NCBI GenBank assembly: GCA_031266665.1
Contig: JAISAO010000021.1
Coordinates: 1-64,000, forward strand
DNA: 64,000 nucleotides
Direction: 5' to 3'
Source of the DNA: Propionibacteriaceae bacterium
GTDB lineage: Bacteria > Actinomycetota > Actinomycetes > Propionibacteriales > Propionibacteriaceae
Of this stretch, positions 34,227 through 43,073 are shown one piece after another (within the stretch, counting starts at the first letter, position 1; each line of letters starts with the position of its first letter). The notes under the pieces were generated by a model. It was not told the DNA's origin and did no database searches. It worked only from the letters and a program-made list of their open reading frames with translations. Both the position numbers and the translations under genes were made by a program.

Positions 34227-34823
34227 ATGACGTCGACCGGGGAGCCGCTGCTGCCGCGCGTGGTCTGGCTGGTCCTGTTCGATGGCTTCGAGGAACTTGA
34301 CTTGTTCGGCCCGGTCGAGGTTTTCGGGCTGTCGCCTAAGCGGTTCCGCCTGCGATTCATCGCCCAGAGCGCCGGCATTGTCACCGCCGCGCACGGCGCC
34401 AAGGTGCTAGCGGACTGCGGGCGCGACGACGCGCCTCCCCCGGACATAGTGCTGGTGCCCGGCGGAGCGGGCAGCCGCGTCCTGGCCCACGACGAATCCT
34501 TCCTCAACTGGTTGGGAGGGTGGGCCTCGGAGGCGCCGGTGGTCGCCTCGGTCTGCACCGGGTCGGCGCTGCTGGCGGCCGCGGGCTTGCTCGACGGGTA
34601 TCGGGCCACCTCGAACAGTCGCGCCTTCGGCTGGGCCACCGGTTTCGGCCCGAAGACACAATGGGCGCCCGGCGCGCGCTGGGTGGCCGACGGCAACAGG
34701 TGGACCTCGGCCGGCGTCTCGGCCGGAATCGACATGACCTTAGCGCTGGCCGCCGCCCTCTGCGGGCCAGCGACCGCCGAGGAGATCGCGTCGCGCATGG
34801 AGTACGACTGGGCCGCCCGCTAA
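34227..34823 (+). CDS. DJ-1/PfpI-family protein
   Basis: 198 aa. VWLVLFDGFEELDLFGPVEV at the N-terminus, VLVPGGAGSRVL, nucleophile elbow VASVCTGSALLAAAGLLDG (Cys about residue 109), ATSNSRAFGWA and TSAGVSAGIDMTLALA. This is the stand-alone form of the domain found in GlxA, often annotated as isonitrile hydratase-like. TACGCT stands 7 nt before the ATG. The 289-bp gap 33938-34226 upstream shows no gene. Confidence 0.9.
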   Translation: MTSTGEPLLPRVVWLVLFDGFEELDLFGPVEVFGLSPKRFRLRFIAQSAGIVTAAHGAKVLADCGRDDAPPPDIVLVPGGAGSRVLAHDESFLNWLGGWASEAPVVASVCTGSALLAAAGLLDGYRATSNSRAFGWATGFGPKTQWAPGARWVADGNRWTSAGVSAGIDMTLALAAALCGPATAEEIASRMEYDWAAR

Positions 34824-34900
34824 AGACGACCCACCATCACTCGGCGGCTTGAACCTGGAGGCTGGGTAGACGGAATAGTCCACGTCCCGGGCCGGGCCGA

Positions 34901-34954
34901 TTGTGAGACTCATCTCACAATTTCATGCAAGGATCTCACCGTCCTTGCTACAAT
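34901..34954 (+). promoter_or_regulatory. Promoter with two inverted repeats before the AlbA_2 gene
   Basis: TTGTGAGA (34901-34908) and TCTCACAA (34913-34920) form a perfect inverted repeat around CTCA. GCAAGGA (34927-34933) and TCCTTGC (34942-34948) form a second one. The second ends right at the -10 box TACAAT (34949-34954), 6 nt before the ATG. This looks like a leaderless promoter under operator control, probably by the gene product itself or a repressor encoded elsewhere. Confidence 0.65.
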
Positions 34955-34960
34955 CCGCCT

Positions 34961-36421
34961 ATGGATCTGAGCATTGTCATCGCCGGACTGCGGGCGACTG
35001 GCAGCGATGACGCGCACTTCGAGGCTAAGAGCGCGGCCGGGGAGTTCCCGGAGTCGGTCGCGGCCACGCTCAGCGCGTTTGCCAACACGCCGGGTGGCGG
35101 GGTGCTGATCCTTGGCCTTGATGAGAGTCGCGCTTTCGCGGCCACTGGTGTCTATGACGCGGTGGCCTGCCAGAAGGCGGTGGCGGCTGTGGCCCGCAAC
35201 GGGTTGGAGCCGTCTGTGGCCGTCACGGCGGAGACGGTCGATTTCGAGGGGGCGACGCTGGTCGTGGTCGCTGTTCCGGAGGTGGGGCGGCAGGTCAAGC
35301 CGGTGCGGGTGCGCCGGTCCGGCAAGGCGTATCTGCGCCAGTATGACGGCGACTATCCGCTGTCATACCAGGAGGAGCAGGCCTTGATCGCCGACCGGGG
35401 CCATCCGGTGTTCGACCATGCGCCCGTTGACAACGCCACCACGGCTGACCTGGATCAGACGGCGGTGAGCCGCTACTTGGAGGACCGCCGGGCGCTGTCG
35501 CCCGCCCTCGCCCCGGTGTCGGATGAGGTCGTGCTACTGCGCACGGGCGTGGTCGACCGACTAGGGCAGCCGACGTTGGCGGGGCTGTTGGCGCTCGGCG
35601 TCTATCCGCAGCAGTTCTTCCCCAACCTGGCGATCCAGGCGAGCCTGGTGGACGAACGGCTGGGTCGCGCCTCCCGGGCTCTCGACAGCGCCTATCTGAC
35701 CGGTCCGGTGCCGGTGATGTTGGAATCGGCGATTCAGTGGGTGCGACGAGTGACGTTGCAAGGCATCGTGTCCGACCCGCTGACTGGGGCGGTCGAAGAC
35801 CGACCGGACTATCCCTTCGAGGCGGTGCGAGAGTTGGTGGCCAACGCGCTGATCCACCGCGACTTGGGCCCGCACGCCCTGGACGCGCCGATCACGCTCC
35901 GCATCGACTCTCGGCAGTTGTTGGTCGCCAATCCGGGCGGCCTGTTGGGGCTGTCCGTGGACGCGCTGGGCAAGACGCCCTCGCATCTGCGCAACGGCTG
36001 GCTGAGCGAGATCCTGCGTTCGGCCCGCCTGTCGGACGGGCGGCGCGTGGTCGAACGGCTGGGCAGCGGCATCCCGACGGTGTTGGCAGCGGTGGCCAAA
36101 GCTGGCTTGCCTCCGCCGGTGTTCCATGACTACGGCGTGCGTTTCACAGTGCGAGTGCTGGCGCGACGAGGCGGCCAAACCACCGCCACGCCGAGCCAGT
36201 CGCCCGGGTCGGCGTCTGGCCAAAGGGGCGAGCCGCATCCGACCCGGGCAATAGTGGTCTCGGCCTTGCGAGAGGGCGGCCCGGCCACCGTCCGGAGCCT
36301 GGCAGAGACGACGGGGTTGACCTTGTTCCAAGTCAGACACTCACTGCAGCGGCTCCGGGCGGACGGTCTGGTGGCGGAAACTGCCTTGGACGGCAAGACC
36401 CGCGAATACAGGATCGCTTAG
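34961..36421 (+). CDS. AlbA_2 / HATPase_c_4 ATP-binding regulator
   Basis: 486 aa. N-terminal AlbA_2 (Schlafen-like) domain: FEAKSAAGEFPESVAATLSA, FANTPGGGVLILGLDE, PVRVRRSGKAYLRQYDGDYP. The middle has the HATPase_c_4 core: YPFEAVRELVANALIHRDL (N-box Glu/Asn) and NPGGLLGLSV, RVVERLGSGIPTVL. C-terminal winged helix about 430-486 (TVRSLAETTGLTLFQVRHSL). The architecture belongs to COG2865 putative transcriptional regulators, sometimes linked to defence and stress. Leaderless promoter with two inverted repeats upstream. Exact role not known. Confidence 0.88.
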   Translation: MDLSIVIAGLRATGSDDAHFEAKSAAGEFPESVAATLSAFANTPGGGVLILGLDESRAFAATGVYDAVACQKAVAAVARNGLEPSVAVTAETVDFEGATLVVVAVPEVGRQVKPVRVRRSGKAYLRQYDGDYPLSYQEEQALIADRGHPVFDHAPVDNATTADLDQTAVSRYLEDRRALSPALAPVSDEVVLLRTGVVDRLGQPTLAGLLALGVYPQQFFPNLAIQASLVDERLGRASRALDSAYLTGPVPVMLESAIQWVRRVTLQGIVSDPLTGAVEDRPDYPFEAVRELVANALIHRDLGPHALDAPITLRIDSRQLLVANPGGLLGLSVDALGKTPSHLRNGWLSEILRSARLSDGRRVVERLGSGIPTVLAAVAKAGLPPPVFHDYGVRFTVRVLARRGGQTTATPSQSPGSASGQRGEPHPTRAIVVSALREGGPATVRSLAETTGLTLFQVRHSLQRLRADGLVAETALDGKTREYRIA

Positions 36422-36475
36422 GCGGCGCGCGGATCAGCCTGAAAAAGTGGTCGTCGTCTGGGGGCGAGCGCCACG

Positions 36476-37933
36476 CTAGGCGATGCCGGCCGGACCGAGG
36501 AAGCGGGACGGCCTCCCCGGCCCGCCCCTCCGGCAGGGCGACCAGGAGACGCGTAGGTGTTGTCGCGCCCGGGTCAGGCCGACGTAGAGCAGGCGGCGCT
36601 CCTCGGCCAGCGCTTCGGGAGTGGTCGCCCGGGGGTGGGGCAGGCGGCCCTCGCCCGCCCCCACCAGGGCGACGGCCTCCCACTCGCAGCCCTTGGCGGC
36701 GTGCAGGCTACAACAGGTGATGGCCGGTGGACCGGCTGTGGGACCAGCCTCGGACTCCAGCGCGCCGCCGGGTTGGATCAGACGGTGCGGCAGGCTGAGC
36801 CGGCGCAGCGCCTGGACCAGGCCCGCCGCCTGGGCGTGGCCGCGATAGAGCAGCGCCATCTCGGACAGAGGCAGCCCGGCGGCACCCAGTTGGGCCAGCC
36901 AGGCCGCCGCCGCCGCCGCCTCTTGCTCTTCCGAGGCCGCTGAATCCCAGACCACCGCCGGCCCGTCGGGCCGCTGGGAGCGCAGCTCGACGGCCCCGTG
37001 GCCGGCCATGACGGCGTTGGCCAAGGCCACGATCTGGGGCGTGCTGCGGTAGTCGCGGCTCAGGCCGAGTTGGGCGGCCCCGCGCCCCAGGCGACGGGCG
37101 AAGGCCTCCAGGTACTCGCTCCTGGCCCCGGCGTAGCCGTGGATGGCCTGGGCCGGGTCGCCCACCACACAGATGTCGCGGCCGCGCCCGCGCCACAGTT
37201 CGACCAGCCGCCATTGGATCGGACTGACGTCTTGGAACTCGTCCACCAGCAGGTGGTGATAGCGCCGGGCCATTTGCCGGGCGGCCTCCTCCGACTCGTT
37301 CAGCACCGCCGCCGCGCAGAGCAAGATGTCGTCCAGGTCGATCAGGCCCAGGGTCTGCTTGAGCCGTTCGTACTCGACGATGACCTCGGCCACCCGGTTG
37401 GGCTCCAGGCCGGGCAGCCGGCGGCCGGCCGCCCGGGCGGCGGCCTGGTAGCGCTCCGGGGTGACGTTGCTCTGCTTGGTCCAGGCGATCTCCTGGGCCA
37501 GGTCGCGCTCCAGCCCTCGGCCCTCCAGGGCGAAGCCGGGCATCACCTGGCGCACCAGTTGGGCCGACGAGTCCAACACCTGGGGCAGTTTGACGCCGAA
37601 GGCTAACGGCCAGAAGAACTGGGCCTGGGCCAGGGCGGCCGAGTGGAAGGTGCGGGCCCGCACCCCGGCCACCCCCATCCCGGCCAGCCGGGAGCGCAAC
37701 TCGGCCGCCGCCCGGGTGGTGAAGGTGACCGCCAAGGTGGCCTCCGGGTCGAGCGCCCCGGTGGCCGCGCCGTGGGCGATGCGGGCCGTCAGCGCCCGAG
37801 TCTTACCCGTCCCCGGGCCGGCCACCACGGCCAGGGGCGACCCCTGGGACTGGGCCACGGCCAACTGCTCGTGATCCAAGCCCGCCACTTCGGCCCGGCT
37901 CCCGTCTGCTGCCACAAGGCCCCACTCTGCCAC
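36476..37933 (-). CDS. UvrD/PcrA-like SF1 helicase, short form
   Basis: 485 aa. Motif I AGPGTGKTRALTARI, motif Ia VTFTTRAAAELRSRL, motif II LLVDEFQDVSPIQW, motif III VVGDPAQAIHGYAGA, motif IV LSRDYRSTPQIV, motif V SLHAAKGCEWEAV, motif VI RRLLYVGLTRARQHL are all intact. It lacks the long 1B/2B insertions and the C-terminal HRDC of larger UvrD2 proteins, so it is a compact helicase of uncertain repair role. Monocistronic; family-2 MITE lies 58 bp upstream of its start. Confidence 0.9.
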   Translation of the reverse strand: MAEWGLVAADGSRAEVAGLDHEQLAVAQSQGSPLAVVAGPGTGKTRALTARIAHGAATGALDPEATLAVTFTTRAAAELRSRLAGMGVAGVRARTFHSAALAQAQFFWPLAFGVKLPQVLDSSAQLVRQVMPGFALEGRGLERDLAQEIAWTKQSNVTPERYQAAARAAGRRLPGLEPNRVAEVIVEYERLKQTLGLIDLDDILLCAAAVLNESEEAARQMARRYHHLLVDEFQDVSPIQWRLVELWRGRGRDICVVGDPAQAIHGYAGARSEYLEAFARRLGRGAAQLGLSRDYRSTPQIVALANAVMAGHGAVELRSQRPDGPAVVWDSAASEEQEAAAAAAWLAQLGAAGLPLSEMALLYRGHAQAAGLVQALRRLSLPHRLIQPGGALESEAGPTAGPPAITCCSLHAAKGCEWEAVALVGAGEGRLPHPRATTPEALAEERRLLYVGLTRARQHLRVSWSPCRRGGPGRPSRFLGPAGIA

Positions 37934-37991
37934 CTCCCGACGACTCCCGGCGGCGACAGCGACCGGGGCCGCCTCGGCCGCCGGGCCCGTC

Positions 37992-38154
37992 CTAGATGGT
38001 TAATTCCAAGCCATGGGCTCGTCCTCACGCCCAGACGACGCGCCGGCGGCGTCATCGTCGGTGGGCGATGCGACACATCGCCTCCCGGCGCTTACCGGGC
38101 GGCCCGCCGTCTGAGCGCGAATCCATCGCCCAGCCCTTGGAATCAACCATCTAG
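37992..38154. repeat. MITE-like element, family 2, copy 2 (163 bp)
   Basis: CTAGATGGTTAATTCCAAG at the left and its complement (one mismatch) at the right, with CTAG at both borders; internal blocks GGGCTCGTCCTC and CATCGCC match copy 1 in the reverse arrangement. It lies between the UvrD-like gene start and the four-TM gene. Confidence 0.85.
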
Positions 38155-38294
38155 CCGAGGAGTCTCGGACGCTCCCCGGGCCGTCGCCCAGCCCGCTGGC
38201 CGACTCCCCGGAGAATAGCCGCCAAATCCGCCAAGGCTCCCGAGGCCGGGGCGCGGCGTGGACCGGGGTCGGCCCCGGGGATATGTTTGGCCCT

Positions 38295-38678
38295 ATGAGT
38301 CTTGAGAAGGTCTTCTTCGGCTTCTTTGTGGTGCTGGCCGCCGCCCTCAACTTCGGTTTCTTCGTGGGCGATGTCGGCGACCCCGCCATGCACAACTCGA
38401 TCGAGCTGTACTCCGCCTTGGTGGTGAGCGTCCTGGCCACCGTCATCAAGCTGGGCGACCGCACCCAGATCGGCGCCATCCACCTGGCCACCAGCCTGGT
38501 GGCCGACTTCCAGCTGATCGCCTCGGCCCTGATCTACGCCATCAACACGGCCGGCGGCCAGGTCTTGGACATGCATCTGACGGCCATGATCGTGTCCTTC
38601 TCCGGCGGGGCGCTGTTCGCCAACCTGGTCTCGGTCATTTTGTTGGTCATCGAGACCGCCACCTTCCGCCGGCAGTGA
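38295..38678 (+). CDS. Four-TM membrane protein (DUF6394-like)
   Basis: 127 aa with four predicted TM helices: VFFGFFVVLAAALNFGFFVG, SIELYSALVVSVLATVIKLG, LVADFQLIASALIYAI, and VSFSGGALFANLVSVILLVI. The short loops HNSIELYSAL and KLGDRTQIGAIHLA resemble DUF6394 proteins, which I recall as neighbours of TrkA-type channel genes; confidence in that family name is moderate. TATGTT (38282-38287) is 7 nt before ATG 38295. Flanked on both sides by family-2 MITEs; the second begins about 2 bp after its stop codon. Probably works with the channel protein encoded next. Confidence 0.65.
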   Translation: MSLEKVFFGFFVVLAAALNFGFFVGDVGDPAMHNSIELYSALVVSVLATVIKLGDRTQIGAIHLATSLVADFQLIASALIYAINTAGGQVLDMHLTAMIVSFSGGALFANLVSVILLVIETATFRRQ

Positions 38679-38679
38679 C

Positions 38680-38842
38680 TCAGATGGTTAATCCCAAGCC
38701 ATGGGCTCGTCCTCGCGCCCAGACGACACGCCGGACGGCGTCATCGTCGGTCGGCGATGCTGACATCGCCTCCCTCATTTTCCTGGCCGGCCCGCCGTCT
38801 GAGCGCGCATCCATCGCCCAGCCCTTGGCATCAACCATCTAG
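38680..38842. repeat. MITE-like element, family 2, copy 3 (about 163 bp)
   Basis: Same arms as copy 2 with more changes (GATGGTTAATCCCAAG left; CATCAACCATCTAG right). It begins right after the stop codon of the four-TM gene and ends 8 bp before the TTG start proposed for the channel gene, so it separates what was probably a two-gene operon. Confidence 0.8.
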
Positions 38843-38850
38843 GCCCGGCC

Positions 38851-40821
38851 TTGTCCCACCCCCTGAACCACCCCTTGAACCGGCCCCGCCCCCGGCCGGG
38901 GGTGTCGGCCGCCAGCCGGCGGCGGCGCCGGCGCCAGGCGGCCCGGCCCGCCGTCCGCTCGGACCAGTTGCGGCTGGGACGGGTCGACGTGCCCAGGGGC
39001 ATCCCCAACCGGGCGGCCGTCTTCATCTTCATGCGCAAGATGCGCGGGCCGTTGATCCTCGTCGTCGCCACCATGTGCTTCGGCTCGATCGGGCTGTGCC
39101 TGGTGCCGCCGCCGGACGGGGCGCCGCAGCTGACCGCCTTCCAGGCCTTCTACTTCATGACCTTCACCGCCACCACCATCGGCCTGGGCGAGATCCCCTA
39201 CTCCTATTCCACGGCCCAGCGCGTCTGGGTGGTCTTCTCGATCTACCTCAGCGTCGTCACCTGGGCCTACGCCATCACCCGTTTCATGACCTTGGGCCAG
39301 GACTCGGCCTTCACCTCGTCGCGCCGCGCCGCCGCCTTCAGCCGGGCCGTCTCCCACCTGCGCGAGCCCTTCGTGCTGGTCCTGGGCTATGGCTACACCG
39401 GGCGCTCCGTGGTCAAGGCGCTCGACTCCCGGGGCCGGCGGATGGTGGTGCTCGACCAGGACTCCAACCCGATCGAGCGGGTCTCGACCGACTTGTTGGG
39501 GGCCGACACCCCGGCCTACGCGGCCGACGCCAAAGACCCGTCCATCCTGGGCGTGGCCGGACTGGACCACCCCTTGTGCGAGGCCGTCCTGGCCCTGACC
39601 GGCGACGACGAGGCCAACCTCCAGATCGTCATGGCCTGCCGCCTGCTGCGCCCCGAGCTCCCGGTCCTGGCCCGGGTGGCCAACCGCCGCCCGGGGTCGT
39701 CGATGGCGGATTTCAACCCCACCGCCGTGATCAACCCGTTCGACGACTTCGGCCGCTATCTCTTGTTGTCGCTGCACCAGCCCCACAGCTACCGCCTGAT
39801 CACCTGGCTGATGTCGGCCACCGGCACGGAGTTGCCGCCTCTGCCGCCACCCTTCGCCCTGAAGCGCTGGCTGGTCCTCTCCGACGGCCCCTTCGGAGAC
39901 GAGATCACCGACGACTTGACCGCCGCCGGCCACGAGGTCACCCGCTTCAGCCCCCAGAAGGGGGCCACGGCCGACCTGTCGCTATTCAACGCCCTGGTCT
40001 GCGGGGCCGCCTCCGACACCGTCAATCTGGCCCTGGCGGCACATGCCCGCCGCACCCGGCCCGAGGTCTATCTGGTCGTTCGGACGCAGTCGCACCAGCG
40101 CCTACCCCTGCTGGAAGCCTTCCAGCCCGACTCGGTCTTCTTCCCCTCCGACCTGGTAACCCGTCAGATCCTGGTCCACCTGGTCAACCCCCACTACTGG
40201 CAGTTCATCGACAACGTCATGACCCAGGACGACGCCTGGGCGCGCGACCTGACCCAGCGGCTGGCCGCCCGGCTGACCACCAAGTCGCCCCAGGTCCAGC
40301 TATTGAGCCTCAACCGGCACGAGACCCCGGCGGTGGCCCGCTGGCTGGAGTCCGACAGCCTGACCCTGGGCGACCTCTTCCGCTCGCCCCAAGACCGCGG
40401 CCAGCGGGTGGCCGCCGTCGCCCTGCTGCTGGTGCGGGGCGACGAACAATTCATCATGCCGGACGAATCGCTCCCACTGTGCCTGGACGACAAGATCGTG
40501 ATCGCCGGACGACAACACGCCTTCCGCCTTCAGACCGAGGTCATCTACAGCGACACCACCTTGGGCCAAGTCGTCACCGGACGCCAGATCCCGACCTCCT
40601 GGGTCGGCCAGTGGGTGGCCCGCCAGTCACAGCGTAGAGACCAGTCACAGCGGAGGGGTGAGCCGGAACCGCCCCAGTCCCCGGGACTGCCGAAAGCGCC
40701 CCAGACCCAGAAACCGCCCCCGGGTCCGGGACCGCAGAAAGCGCCTCAGACCCAGAAACCGCCCCCACCCCCAGGACCGCCGAACCCGCCCCAGACTCAG
40801 AAACCGCCCCAGTCCTCGTGA
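38851..40821 (+). CDS. Potassium channel / TrkA-N domain protein with Pro-rich tail
   Basis: Up to 656 aa. A basic N-terminus, TM1 (PLILVVATMCFGSIGLCLV), a pore loop TFTATTIGLGEIPYS and TM2 (VVFSIYLSVVTWAYAI) form a 2-TM K+ channel. The filter TIGLGE differs from the canonical TVGYGD. An RCK/TrkA-N Rossmann domain follows at about 170 (VLVLGYGYTGRSVVKAL), with a second half at about 330-480 and a TrkA-C-like region near 530-590. The last 50 residues are PQTQKPP-type repeats. The start is uncertain: TTG 38851 lies just after a MITE, GTG 38902 is an alternative. A nucleotide-gated K+ transport role is inferred. Confidence 0.82.
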   Translation: MSHPLNHPLNRPRPRPGVSAASRRRRRRQAARPAVRSDQLRLGRVDVPRGIPNRAAVFIFMRKMRGPLILVVATMCFGSIGLCLVPPPDGAPQLTAFQAFYFMTFTATTIGLGEIPYSYSTAQRVWVVFSIYLSVVTWAYAITRFMTLGQDSAFTSSRRAAAFSRAVSHLREPFVLVLGYGYTGRSVVKALDSRGRRMVVLDQDSNPIERVSTDLLGADTPAYAADAKDPSILGVAGLDHPLCEAVLALTGDDEANLQIVMACRLLRPELPVLARVANRRPGSSMADFNPTAVINPFDDFGRYLLLSLHQPHSYRLITWLMSATGTELPPLPPPFALKRWLVLSDGPFGDEITDDLTAAGHEVTRFSPQKGATADLSLFNALVCGAASDTVNLALAAHARRTRPEVYLVVRTQSHQRLPLLEAFQPDSVFFPSDLVTRQILVHLVNPHYWQFIDNVMTQDDAWARDLTQRLAARLTTKSPQVQLLSLNRHETPAVARWLESDSLTLGDLFRSPQDRGQRVAAVALLLVRGDEQFIMPDESLPLCLDDKIVIAGRQHAFRLQTEVIYSDTTLGQVVTGRQIPTSWVGQWVARQSQRRDQSQRRGEPEPPQSPGLPKAPQTQKPPPGPGPQKAPQTQKPPPPPGPPNPPQTQKPPQSS

Positions 40822-40947
40822 TCGCCTCAGCCCTGATCCACCGATGGTCAGCGGGGCGCGCGGCCTTAGACAGGTGGGCGGTGTCGGCGGCGCGAAGACG
40901 GACTGGACGTCCGTTGAGCGTCGGCACCGCCGTCAGCGCGCCCGGAT

Positions 40948-40973
40948 GGGGTCGCTCGGTAGTCGAAAATCGG
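40948..40973. repeat. 26-bp dispersed repeat, copy 1
   Basis: Starts GGGGTCGCTCGGTAGTCGA; identical at 23 of 26 positions to 61533-61558. Both copies lie 10-15 bp beyond the stop codon of a minus-strand gene (trpS here, sufT there), so a 3'-end or terminator role is possible. Confidence 0.6.
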
Positions 40974-40984
40974 TCGATCAGGAA

Positions 40985-42124
40985 TCAGTAGACCATGCGC
41001 ATGGCCTGGCGGACCTCGGCCAGGGTCTGGTCGGCGATGGCGTTGGCCTTGGCGTTACCCTCGGCCAAAATAGCCCGTAGGTGGCCCGGGTCGGCCACCA
41101 ACTCGGCCCGGCGCTGGCGGTGGGGGCGCAGCCGCTCGTTCAAGGCCTCGATCACCAGCCTCTTCAAGGCCCCGGCCCCGGCGGAGCCGATCTCCTCCGC
41201 CACCGCCTCGGGCTGTCGGTCGGTGGCCAGGGCGGCCAGGTTGACCAGGTTGGAGACGGCCGGCCGGTTGACCGGATCGTAGGCGATGTGGCGGTCGGAG
41301 TCGGTCACGGCCTTACGGATCAGCCGGGCGGTGGTGTCGGCGTCCATGGCCAACTCGATGACGTTGCCCTTGGACTTGCTCATCTTGGTCCCGTCCAGGC
41401 CCAGGATGGTGACCGCCCGCTCGGCCAGCAGGGCGTCGGCCTGGGGGAAGACCGGCCGGGAGGGGTCGCTGCGGCCGTAGCGCTCGTCGAAGCGGCGGGC
41501 GATCACCCGGGTCAGCTCGATGTGTGGCAACTGATCCTTGCCCACGGGCACGACGTTGGCCTTGCAGAACAAGATGTCGGCCGCCTGGTGGACCGGGTAG
41601 GTCAGCAGCAGGCCCGACATCGGCCGGTCGCCCGTGGCCTCCAACTCGGCCTTGACCGTTGGATTGCGCCGCAGTTCGGCGTCGGTCACCAAGGAGAGGA
41701 AGGGCAGCAACAGTTGGTTCAGGGCCGGGATGGCCGAGTGGGTGAAGATGGTCGAGCGCTCCGGATCGATGCCGGCGGCCAGATAGTCGGCCACCATGTC
41801 CATCACCCGCTGGGCGATCGGCCCGACGCCGTCCCGGTCGGTGATGACCTGGTAGTCGGCGATCAGGATGATGGTGGGCACGCCGGCCTCTTGCAGTCGG
41901 ATGCGGTTGACGATGGAGCCGAAGTAATGCCCGACGTGCAACAGCCCGGTCGGCCGGTCCCCGGTCAGCAGCCGGAACTGGGACGGGTCTTGGACGATCT
42001 GGCGCTCGATCTGGCGGCTGCGCTGTTGCGCCCGGGCCAAGGAGGCCTCGCCGTCGGCCAGGGCCACGGCCTCGGCGGCGGCGTCCGTGGCCTCAGCCAC
42101 GGCGGCGGTCTCGGTCTGACTCAT
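40985..42124 (-). CDS. trpS: Tryptophanyl-tRNA synthetase
   Basis: Class Ic synthetase charging tRNA-Trp. HIGH-type motif PTGLLHVGHYFG (about 58-69), Trp-pocket regions MSGLLLTYPVHQAADILFCK and VPVGKDQLPHIELTR, and the KMSKSKGN loop at about 255. A 40-residue N-terminal Ala/Glu extension precedes the core; the family is usually about 335 aa, here 379. GGGGGAGA stands 4 nt before the ATG. The PHP gene's stop overlaps the trpS start by 32 bp, so the two are co-transcribed. Confidence 0.97.
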   Translation of the reverse strand: MSQTETAAVAEATDAAAEAVALADGEASLARAQQRSRQIERQIVQDPSQFRLLTGDRPTGLLHVGHYFGSIVNRIRLQEAGVPTIILIADYQVITDRDGVGPIAQRVMDMVADYLAAGIDPERSTIFTHSAIPALNQLLLPFLSLVTDAELRRNPTVKAELEATGDRPMSGLLLTYPVHQAADILFCKANVVPVGKDQLPHIELTRVIARRFDERYGRSDPSRPVFPQADALLAERAVTILGLDGTKMSKSKGNVIELAMDADTTARLIRKAVTDSDRHIAYDPVNRPAVSNLVNLAALATDRQPEAVAEEIGSAGAGALKRLVIEALNERLRPHRQRRAELVADPGHLRAILAEGNAKANAIADQTLAEVRQAMRMVY

Positions 42125-43073
42125 CTGTCTCCCCCTGTGTCATAAGTCTGGTGTCATCGTCTGGGCCGGTCCCGCGCGGTCGGCCAGGCCCACCGTACAC
42201 GCCTGCCGCTCGCCCCACCGTCCGTCTGTGGCTCCCGGCCCGGCACCGCAGCTCGGCGTAGACCTCGGGGGCTGTGGTGTGCGCCCCCAGAGGAAAATTC
42301 CTCTTGCCGGTGCCGTGGTAGTCGCTCGACCCGGTGACCAATAGTCCCAGCCGCTCGGCCAGCCGGCGCAGGGCGGCGCGCTGGGCCACGTCATGGTTGA
42401 GATGGTCGGCCTCCAGCCCGGCCAGGCCGTGGTCGCGGGCCAACTGTTCGATCCGATTCGGCGTCAGCCAGCGGGCCGCCCCCCGCCCCCAGGGGTGGGC
42501 CAGGACGGCCGCCCCGCCGGCCGCCCGGATGGCGGCCACGGCCTGCTCGGTCGAGGGGGTGAGACGGTGGACCACCAACGGCCCGTCGTCGCGCAGCCAG
42601 CGGTCGAAGGCCTCCTCGCGGTGGGCGACATAGCCCCGGGCGATCATGGCGTCGGCCAGATGGGGCCGCCCCACCACTCCCGTGCCGGCCAACGCCATCA
42701 CCTCCTCGACCGTCAGCTCCAGCCCCAACCGGTTCAACCCGGCCACCATCTTGGGGATTCGTTGCCGCCGGCCCTGGCGCACCCGCTCCAACAACCCGCC
42801 CAACTCCCGGTCCGAGGGGTCGACGCCGTAACCCAAGACGTGGACCGCCCGCTGCTCCCCGGCGAACAACTCGTGGGCCGACAGCTCCAGCCCGGGCCAG
42901 ACCTCGACCCCCAGCCGCTCCCCCGCCCGCTGGGCCTCGTCCCAACCGTCCCAGGTGTCGTGGTCGGTCAAGGCCACCACCTCGAGCCCGGCCCGCCCGG
43001 CCGCCGCGACCAGTTCGGCCGGCGCGTCGGTGCCGTCGGAGACCGCCGAGTGGGTGTGCAAATCGATCCTCAC
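42093..43073 (-). CDS. PHP-domain phosphoesterase
   Basis: 326 aa from GTG 43073. PHP metal motifs in order: DLHTHSAVSDG, ALTDHDTWDGW, PGLELSAHE, VLAHPWGRG, and GSSDYHGTGK. The set matches the trpH/YciV-like family (RNase AM or nucleoside 3',5'-bisphosphate phosphatase in relatives). The location just before trpS mirrors the E. coli trpH naming tradition. TAGCCT lies 7 nt before GTG, so the operon promoter is probably leaderless. The last 40 residues are low-complexity. Confidence 0.9.
   Translation of the reverse strand: MRIDLHTHSAVSDGTDAPAELVAAAGRAGLEVVALTDHDTWDGWDEAQRAGERLGVEVWPGLELSAHELFAGEQRAVHVLGYGVDPSDRELGGLLERVRQGRRQRIPKMVAGLNRLGLELTVEEVMALAGTGVVGRPHLADAMIARGYVAHREEAFDRWLRDDGPLVVHRLTPSTEQAVAAIRAAGGAAVLAHPWGRGAARWLTPNRIEQLARDHGLAGLEADHLNHDVAQRAALRRLAERLGLLVTGSSDYHGTGKRNFPLGAHTTAPEVYAELRCRAGSHRRTVGRAAGVYGGPGRPRGTGPDDDTRLMTQGETDESDRDRRRG

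Noticed and set aside
38757-40637. 626-codon frame overlapping the channel gene
   Set aside because: Arg/Pro-rich out-of-frame reading; the channel frame carries clear pore and TrkA motifs.
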